Shown here one piece after another: positions 1 through 6,102 of a stretch of DNA of 9,004 nucleotides. The position numbers and the translations under genes were made by a program. The stretch's first letter is position 1. Every line of letters starts with the position of its first letter. Below the pieces are notes generated by a model. It did not search any database. It was given only the letters and a program-made list of their open reading frames with translations, and was not told the origin of the DNA. The DNA is from Gemmatimonadota bacterium. GTDB lineage: Bacteria > Gemmatimonadota > Gemmatimonadetes > Gemmatimonadales > Gemmatimonadaceae. The stretch lies in assembly GCA_003222065.1 (NCBI GenBank), contig QHUV01000163.1, positions 1 to 9,004 of the forward strand, written 5' to 3'.

Positions 1-1079
<1,079 letters not shown>

Positions 1080-1100
1080 GAGCTCCTGGAGGTCTACTCG

Positions 1101-1430
1101 TTAGGTGGCTCGCAACACGTGGTTCACCGCCAGCGAGAAGAGACGCCAGCTCTCTGTCTCGGAGCCGAGTTGGCGGCGGCCGTCGGCGGTCAGGCGGTAG
1201 AACTTGGCCTTCCGCCCCTCGGGCGAGATGCCCCACTCGGCGTCGACCCAGCCTCGATCTTCGAGCCGGTAAAGGGCAGGGTAGAGCGAGCCTTGCCCGA
1301 TCTGTAGCACCTCGGACGAGAGCTGCCGAATGCGCTTGGAGATGCCCCATCCATGAAGAGGCCCGAGCGCGAGCGTCTTCAGAATGAGCAGGTCGAGCGT
1401 GCCCTGCAGCAGTTCGGCTCTGGAGTCCAT
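1101..1430 (-). CDS. PadR family winged-helix transcriptional regulator
   Basis: This 109-residue protein has the compact PadR fold. Residues 3-17 (SRAELLQGTLDLLIL) form the first helix. LGPLHGWGISKRI (22-34) and GQGSLYPALYRLEDRGWV (45-62) form the helix-turn-helix, and KAKFYRLTADGRRQL (74-88) forms the wing. The C-terminal helix (SWRLFSLAVNHVLRAT) is the short dimerisation helix of the subgroup paired with ADOP permeases. It probably represses its own promoter and the permease gene 21 bases downstream; the ligand is unknown. I chose ATG at 1430 because MDSRAELLQGTLDLL is the usual start. An in-frame GTG at 1463 would add 11 residues (MLLSGRHALPP), but it lies at the foot of a 24-bp inverted repeat that could sequester its ribosome binding site. 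Neither start has a strong Shine-Dalgarno. The stop codon sits inside CGTTAGGTG (1099-1107), a variant of the dispersed motif reported under findings. Confidence 0.93.
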   Translation of the reverse strand: MDSRAELLQGTLDLLILKTLALGPLHGWGISKRIRQLSSEVLQIGQGSLYPALYRLEDRGWVDAEWGISPEGRKAKFYRLTADGRRQLGSETESWRLFSLAVNHVLRAT

Positions 1431-1462
1431 CGGCGGGAGTGCGTGACGCCCTGACAAAAGCA

Positions 1463-1520
1463 CGATGCCTTGACGTTCGACAACAATGTGTGGTCCTTGT
1501 TGTCGAACGTCAAGGCATCG
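1463..1520. repeat. Perfect 24-bp inverted repeat, 10-nt centre, upstream of padR
   Basis: Bases 1463-1486 are the exact reverse complement of 1497-1520; bases 1487-1496 are the centre. Each arm contains a 14-bp pseudo-palindrome of form TTGnCGnnCGnCAA (TTGACGTTCGACAA at 1470-1483, its reverse complement at 1500-1513), with centres 30 bp apart, close to three helical turns. It lies between the stop of the small gene at 1545 and the padR start at 1430. It could be a two-site operator for PadR, a transcript hairpin, or a terminator for the upstream gene: on the minus strand the stem is followed three bases later by only four T residues, which is weak for an intrinsic terminator. The repeat itself is certain; its role is inference. 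Confidence 0.97.
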
Positions 1521-1544
1521 AAGGTACTGCTGCTTCGGCGGCGC

Positions 1545-1718
1545 CTAAAACTCGCGGCGCTTCATTTCCTTAAAGAAGTGTTCGCGCTCGACGTCGGCGT
1601 CCTCATCCTGGGGCGGCGGCAGCGTCTTGTCGTACCGCCGGCTCTGACGAGCCTTGGCCAACTTCTCGGCCTTGGCCGCGTTTTGCCGCACCAGCTTGGC
1701 TAGCTGCTTGGCATCCAT
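1545..1718 (-). CDS. Small charged protein of unknown function (57 aa)
   Basis: I do not recognise this protein. From ATG at 1718 it runs 57 residues to TAG at 1545-1547. Residues 1-28 (starting MDAKQLAKLVRQNAAKAEKL) are Ala/Lys/Arg-rich and look like one amphipathic, basic helix. RRYDKTLPPPQDEDADVE (27-44) is a proline-containing acidic linker, and the tail EREHFFKEMKRREF is again charged and helical. There is no signal peptide or membrane segment, so it should be cytosolic. The open frame continues upstream of ATG to 2156, but that stretch is antisense-like or repeat sequence and overlaps the S10 gene, so the short form is favoured. No Shine-Dalgarno is visible before the ATG. Reasons to believe it is a gene: no other gene covers this stretch, the composition is ordered rather than Arg/Pro-rich shadow sequence, and there is space for a promoter upstream. 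Confidence 0.6.
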   Translation of the reverse strand: MDAKQLAKLVRQNAAKAEKLAKARQSRRYDKTLPPPQDEDADVEREHFFKEMKRREF

Positions 1719-1800
1719 GGAACAGGGGCTAGAGGAATAGAAACTACTGAAGATTAACGACCGGGAAGGGCGTCCGTCACTGCGTTGCGTCACAGGCTCG

Positions 1801-1845
1801 GCAGTTGCGCTCTCCGCAGTTGCGCTCTCCGCAGTCGCGCTCTCT
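1801..1845. repeat. Three tandem copies of a 15-bp unit at the 3' end of the S10 gene
   Basis: GCAGTTGCGCTCTCC occurs at 1801-1815 and 1816-1830. A third copy with two substitutions lies at 1831-1845 and overlaps the carboxypeptidase stop codon (1844-1846) by two bases. The unit length is a multiple of three, so copy changes would not shift a frame. The rest of the 125-bp gap (1719-1843) holds an AT-richer stretch at about 1739-1760 that could carry the promoter of the small gene, but no convincing -35/-10 pair can be named. Confidence 0.9.
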
Positions 1846-3475
1846 AGTCCCTCTGCGCCCGCTGCGCCTGCGGTAATGCCCCATCGATGAAGCGCCGGAG
1901 CCCTTCTCTCATTTTTGTCATCGACGGCGAGTCGATGTACACCATGTGCCCGGCCTCGAACCGCTCGGTCGTAATACCAGCCCGCACGCGCGGGTCCACG
2001 GACATGTGCGCGAGCGTGTATTCCACGGCGAAGTACGGCGTCGCCATGTCGTAGTAGCCTTCGGCGACGTACAGGCGCATTTCCGGATTCTTGGCGAACG
2101 CCCGCTCGAGCGATGGCACCACGTTGGCATAGCCGTTGTTCTGCGGGTAGCGCCACCGGCCGATGCCGCCGCCCAGGATGTAATAGACGTCCTCGTTCCG
2201 ATAGCCGAGCTCACGACGTACGTATTCGCTCAATACCGCCGAGAATGAATTGCGAATCGACGCCTCACTCGGATCAAATTGACCGCGCTCCGCGCCCTGA
2301 TCGGTGGCGTAGGTGGTGAATCGGCTGTCCAGACGGCCTGACGTGAGATGCTTGTCGCGCAGCAGCTCCTGGTTGAAACGGCCGAGGTTGATGCGCAGAT
2401 CGTTTTCCTCGGCGAACGAAGTCGACGTCCCGCTGAATCGCGCAAGCTGTTCGGCGGCCGTATGGCGCTCGGCCTCGGTGAGACGTGCACCGCGCATGAG
2501 CGCGCGGGCGTAGTCGGATTCAGCCCATCTCTCGGCCTGGGTTGTGACTTGCTCGACGCTCAGCCGCTGCAGGTCCGGCGGCAGCTTCTTATGATACCAG
2601 GCGGTCGCCGCGTATGACGGTATGAAGTTGATAAACCCGAGGTCGTTCCCGGCGTCCATTGCCGACGCGCCGAAGTTGAGCACAGTCGAAATCAGTACGA
2701 CGCCGTTGAGGGCGATGCCGCGGTCGGCGAGGTAACCGCTGAGGTGGGCGGCGCGCGTCGTACCGTAGCTTTCGCCGGCGAGGAACTTCGGCGAGCCCCA
2801 CCGGTCGAAACGCGTCAGATACAGGCGGACGAACTCACCGACGGCATGAATGTCCTCGTCGAGGCCCCAGAACTTCGGGCCGAGCTCCGGACGCGCGGCA
2901 CGGCTGAATCCCGTGCCCACCGGATCGAGAAAGACGAGATCGGTCTGATCCAACAGCGTGAATTGATTGTCCTCGTAGGCATAGGGCGGCGGCGGATTGG
3001 TGCCGTCGGGATTCAGACGAACCTTCTTCGGCCCGAACGCACCCATGTGGAGCCACACCGTCGACGAGCCGGGCCCACCATTGAACACGAAGCTCAATGG
3101 TCGCGTGCCCGGATCGCCTACACCGTCCTTGTTATACGCGACGAAAAAAATTCCGCCTTCGACTGCGCCGGTCGTGTCATTGCGGATCGGAAGCATCCCC
3201 GTCGTCGCCGTGTAGCTCAGCGTCGAGCCATGGAGCCGGATCGAATGGCGCGACACCACCGGCGGCGTTTCGACCATCGAGAGAAAGTCGCGCGTGCTGG
3301 GCCTCAACGAGTCCCGGACGGCGGCGCGAAGCGTATCGCGAATAGGACGCGTGCTCGTGTCGCGCGGCGCGGCGCCAGGTTGACGCGCCTGAGCCACGGC
3401 GGTGGACGTACCTACCGTGACGGCCGCGACGACGAGTCCGACACGGCCGATCTGGAACCCAGAGAGGTGTCTCAT
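1844..3475 (-). CDS. Secreted S10 family serine carboxypeptidase
   Basis: This 543-residue protein has an N-terminal signal peptide (MRHLSGFQIGRVGLVVAAV, cleavage probably near AVAQA at 26-30), then an Asp/Arg-rich linker to about residue 65. The catalytic domain shows all S10 landmarks: FNGGPGSS (131-138, oxyanion and substrate-binding loop), LDPVGTGFS (183-191), the nucleophile Ser236 in GESYGTTRAA, Asp476 in GYYDMATP and His510 in AGHMVY. S10 enzymes are alpha/beta hydrolases that remove C-terminal residues from peptides, usually at acidic pH; here it should act outside the cytoplasmic membrane, on extracellular or periplasmic peptides. It is complete and intact. ATG at 3475 gives the proper signal peptide but has no clear Shine-Dalgarno. 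It starts 37 bases after the TauE-like gene on the same strand, so the two are probably co-transcribed. The C-terminal tail QAQRAQRD is low-complexity and runs into the 15-bp repeat. Confidence 0.95.
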   Translation of the reverse strand: MRHLSGFQIGRVGLVVAAVTVGTSTAVAQARQPGAAPRDTSTRPIRDTLRAAVRDSLRPSTRDFLSMVETPPVVSRHSIRLHGSTLSYTATTGMLPIRNDTTGAVEGGIFFVAYNKDGVGDPGTRPLSFVFNGGPGSSTVWLHMGAFGPKKVRLNPDGTNPPPPYAYEDNQFTLLDQTDLVFLDPVGTGFSRAARPELGPKFWGLDEDIHAVGEFVRLYLTRFDRWGSPKFLAGESYGTTRAAHLSGYLADRGIALNGVVLISTVLNFGASAMDAGNDLGFINFIPSYAATAWYHKKLPPDLQRLSVEQVTTQAERWAESDYARALMRGARLTEAERHTAAEQLARFSGTSTSFAEENDLRINLGRFNQELLRDKHLTSGRLDSRFTTYATDQGAERGQFDPSEASIRNSFSAVLSEYVRRELGYRNEDVYYILGGGIGRWRYPQNNGYANVVPSLERAFAKNPEMRLYVAEGYYDMATPYFAVEYTLAHMSVDPRVRAGITTERFEAGHMVYIDSPSMTKMREGLRRFIDGALPQAQRAQRD

Positions 3476-3512
3476 GGAAAGTAGAGAGTGGCAGGGTGGA
3501 CGCCAGCAGCCG

Positions 3513-4448
3513 TTAGGCAGCGATCTCTGGCTTGGGGCCCGGTGAGAGCGCCGCGCCGGCCCGTTCCCGATATGCCGTCAGCAACAAGTTGGCGGCCGTG
3601 TACAGCACGACCACGACGACGAGCCAGCGCACCGTCCCGAGCGGCAGCGACTTTACGATAAACGCGGCAATGAGCACGGCCGGTATGCCGCCGACGAGCA
3701 GCCCCAACGAGGCGCGTCGATCGAAGCAACCGGCGCGAATGAAGCGCGCGCTAGCGATCGGCATCAGGAAGGCGCACGAACCCATCATGATCGGAAAGGC
3801 CGTCGTTGGATTCATACCGCACAAGCTGACGAGGATCATGCACGGCGCATACAAGCCAAGACCGATCGTCATGAACGCGCCGAGCACGAAGTTGGTCGTG
3901 ACGGCGATGGCGAGACGAGAGCCATTGAGACCGAGGAGCGCCCCGCCCCCCGGCAGCGCGCCGAGCTGCGACGATGCCAGCAACATCGCCACGGCGAGGA
4001 TTGGCAGGGTCACGCCCATGCCGATCTGGATGCGCCGTCGCGGCCATCCCGCCACGACTCCCGCGCCCAGCCAGGCACCGAGGACCGCGGCGAGAATCAT
4101 GAAGATGAGAGTTCGTGAATCAACGGGAACGAGACGCGTGTAAATGTACGCCTGTACGATGGTCGGAAGGGTGTGGCCGACGTTCAACGTCCCTGGGATG
4201 CGCTCGTCCCGCACGAGCCGCCAATGCCTGAAGATTGTCGTCGTCGTCGCGAACGAACCGATGCCGAGCGTGTCGAAAAAATTGGTCACGAAGCCCGTTG
4301 CCACGAGTGCCGGGGCGCCCGCCTTCGCGTCGGCGCTGTCGCTCGCCTCACTCGATTGCCGTAGACCCGTGACGAGAATCGCGACGTAGGCCACGGCGAA
4401 GAGGCCGAGTGCGAGAAAGAGGATGTCGCGTGCGTCGAGATGGGCCAT
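3513..4448 (-). CDS. TauE/SafE (TSUP) family membrane permease
   Basis: This 311-residue integral membrane protein has about eight hydrophobic segments, near residues 8-28, 47-67, 112-134, 141-160, 179-199, 201-236 (possibly two short helices), 247-266 and 273-292. The segment GFVTNFFDTLGIGSFATTTT (52-71) is the characteristic first TSUP repeat motif. The second half (NFVLGAFMTIGLGLYAP, 186-202, then GMNPTTAFPIMMGSCAF) is the matching second repeat. TSUP proteins move small anions such as sulfite, sulfoacetate or other organosulfur and carboxylate compounds; the substrate cannot be told from sequence, and no sulfur-metabolism gene is nearby. ATG at 4448 puts the first helix right at the N-terminus; no Shine-Dalgarno is visible. 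The gene is divergent from the amidohydrolase across 161 bp and precedes the S10 gene by 37 bp. Its TAA stop lies inside GTTAGGC (3512-3518). Confidence 0.88.
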   Translation of the reverse strand: MAHLDARDILFLALGLFAVAYVAILVTGLRQSSEASDSADAKAGAPALVATGFVTNFFDTLGIGSFATTTTIFRHWRLVRDERIPGTLNVGHTLPTIVQAYIYTRLVPVDSRTLIFMILAAVLGAWLGAGVVAGWPRRRIQIGMGVTLPILAVAMLLASSQLGALPGGGALLGLNGSRLAIAVTTNFVLGAFMTIGLGLYAPCMILVSLCGMNPTTAFPIMMGSCAFLMPIASARFIRAGCFDRRASLGLLVGGIPAVLIAAFIVKSLPLGTVRWLVVVVVLYTAANLLLTAYRERAGAALSPGPKPEIAA

Positions 4449-4609
4449 TTGAGTCCGAGGCGTTGGGGCGTCGAACGGGGGGACGTCTTCGATACGCCCG
4501 GCTCCCCGCCGATGCTGAGCCGCAGATCATTTACCCCGGAACCGCTTGCCGCAAGGGTGGGGCGCCCGTACTCTCTTGGCACAATTCCACTTCTAACGCG
4601 GACGTCGCC
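4449..4609. promoter_or_regulatory. Divergent intergenic region, presumed promoters for both flanking genes
   Basis: These 161 bases separate the divergent TauE-like and amidohydrolase starts and must hold promoters for both if each is expressed. Nothing in them matches a strong sigma-70 promoter. The AT-richer patches are around 4527-4533 and 4582-4595. An 11-bp palindrome with a one-base centre, CTTGC-C-GCAAG, lies at 4545-4555 and could be a small operator. An open frame continues upstream from the amidohydrolase start through this region, but it codes no signal peptide and overlaps the TauE-like start, so I treat it as non-coding. Assignment rests on position, not on recognised elements. 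Confidence 0.4.
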
Positions 4610-6084
4610 ATGCGATGCATCCCACTGCTCACCGCGCCGCTCCTCGCCGGCTCGCTGAGCCTATCCGTCCCGGCTCGCGCGCAGCAGAAAGCCGCGACGC
4701 CAGATACCGCCGTCGCACGCAGTCTTCGGAACGAGCAACGCGACGATCCAAAGTTCGCCCCCGACCGGCACGAAGGCGACGGCCCCTTTCCGCGACTCGT
4801 CATTCGCGGCGCGACGCTGATCGACGGCACGGGCGGTCCGCCGCGTGGGCCGGTGGACATCGTCGTCGAAGGGAATCGCATCACCGACATCGCGTCCGTC
4901 GGCGTGCCCCACGTCGCCATTGATTCAACGCGCCGTCCCAAGGGCGGCACGAGACAGATCGACGCGACCGGGATGTACGTCATGCCGGGCATCGTTGACC
5001 TCCACGTGCACCAAGGGACGCCGCAGAAAGCGCCCGAATCCGAGTACTACAACAAGCTCTGGCTCGCGCACGGCATAACGACTGTCCGTGGCGTGCCGTT
5101 CGCCAGCTTCGCATACTCTGTACATGAGAAGGAGCGCAGTGCGAAGAACGAGATCGCCGCGCCTCGTTATGTGGTATACCAGCGCCCGGGGACGGGCTGG
5201 GGACAGGGTCCCGTGACGACGCCGGAACAGGCGCGCGCGTGGGTACGATGGATCAAGGCGCACGGCGCCGACGGTCTCAAACTTGGCGCCGAAGGGCAGG
5301 AGCTCATGGCGACACCAACGACGAGCAGGATCGCTTTGGCCAGGTGGCTCGGCAGTGGAATCTCGTCAAGCCACACAGCGAGAAGTGGAATCAGTTCCTC
5401 AAGAATTTGAAGGAACGCGACGTCACGCTCGACCCGACATTCAGCATTTACAGCGCCGGCCGCGATCTCTCCCGCAAGATGAATCTCCCGTGGCACCAGA
5501 AGTACACGCTTCCATCACTCTACGCGTATTACCAGCCGAGTCGTACCAATCACGGCTCCTACTGGTACCACTGGACCACCTGGGACGAGGTCGCGTTCAA
5601 GAACTTCTACCGCGTATGGATGGAGTTCGTCAACGAGTACAAGAACATGGGCGGGAAGGTTACGACTGGTTCGGACGCGGGCTTCATCTTCAGCACGCCC
5701 GGCTTCGCGACGATCGAGGAGATGGAGATTCTCCAGGAAGCTGGCTTCCATCCGCTCGAGGTGATTCGCAGCGCGACGATGTACGGCGCGCAGACAATCG
5801 CCGAGCGCACCGGCAAGGAGCCGGAGGTCGGCGTCGTGCGTCAGGGAATGCTCGCCGATCTCCTGATCGTCGATGCCAATCCCTTGGAGAATCTCAAAGT
5901 GCTGTATGGCACGGGATGGTTTCGGCTCAACGACAGCACCGGGAAGGTCGACCAGGTGGGCGGCGTGAAGTACACGATCAAGGACGGCATCCTGTACGAC
6001 GCCAAGCAGCTCCTGGCGGACGTCGCGCGGATGGTCGACGATCAGAGGCGCGCGCCGACGCTTGCCGGCCAGAAGGCACCGTAG
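4610..6084 (+). pseudogene. Secreted amidohydrolase, broken by internal deletion and frameshift
   Basis: The 5' part (from ATG 4610) codes a signal peptide (MRCIPLLTAPLLAGSLSLSV, cleavage near ARAQQ), the N-terminal beta strands (RLVIRGATLIDGTGGPPRG, 62-80) and the metal-binding HxH, His132/His134 in GIVDLHVHQG, up to Lys224 in ADGLKLGA. This frame loses family likeness after about 5308 and stops at 5410. The rest continues in another frame from about 5311 (NDEQDRFGQVARQW at 5317 onward) through DPTFSIY, HGSYWYHWTT, the metal-ligand Asp at 5674-5676 (TTGSDAGF) and the C-terminal GMLADLLIVDANPLENL to TAG at 6082-6084. In the homologs I recall, roughly 80-90 residues holding the two further metal histidines lie between DG(I/L)KLGA and NDEQDRFG; here they are absent. 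Without them the TIM-barrel metal site cannot form, so this should be inactive. Both halves remain well conserved, so the lesion looks recent. A mis-assembly is the main alternative. ATG 4610 was chosen for the signal peptide. Confidence 0.78.
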
Positions 6085-6101
6085 CAGTTGATGACAACGC
6101 T
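6083..6101. terminator. Possible small hairpin between convergent stops
   Basis: Only 18 bases separate the convergent stop codons of the amidohydrolase and the M48 protease. GTTG-ATGA-CAAC (6087-6098) forms a four-base-pair stem, extended by AGC/GCT (6083-6085 with 6099-6101) across one bulged A. There is no U tract on either side, so this is a weak candidate for a shared terminator and may be chance. Confidence 0.2.
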
Positions 6102-6102
6102 G

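Noticed and set aside
1545..2156. A 203-residue version of the small protein, starting inside the S10 gene
   Set aside because: The first two thirds are out-of-frame sequence of the S10 gene plus the 15-bp tandem repeat (ESATA units); only the last 57 residues look protein-like.
2744..3484. Long open frame on the plus strand (246 codons) opposite the S10 carboxypeptidase
   Set aside because: It is fully antisense to a gene with all S10 catalytic motifs, and its translation is Arg/Ala-rich without recognisable motifs, as expected of shadow frames in GC-rich DNA.
4577..4592. Sigma-54-like promoter (TGGCAC) before the amidohydrolase
   Set aside because: The -24-like element is present, but after the required five-base spacer the sequence is CACT, which lacks the essential GC of the -12 element.
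4409..4609. Upstream extension of the amidohydrolase frame to an ATG at 4409
   Set aside because: It would overlap the TauE-like start and place 67 residues before a clear signal peptide, which has to be N-terminal.
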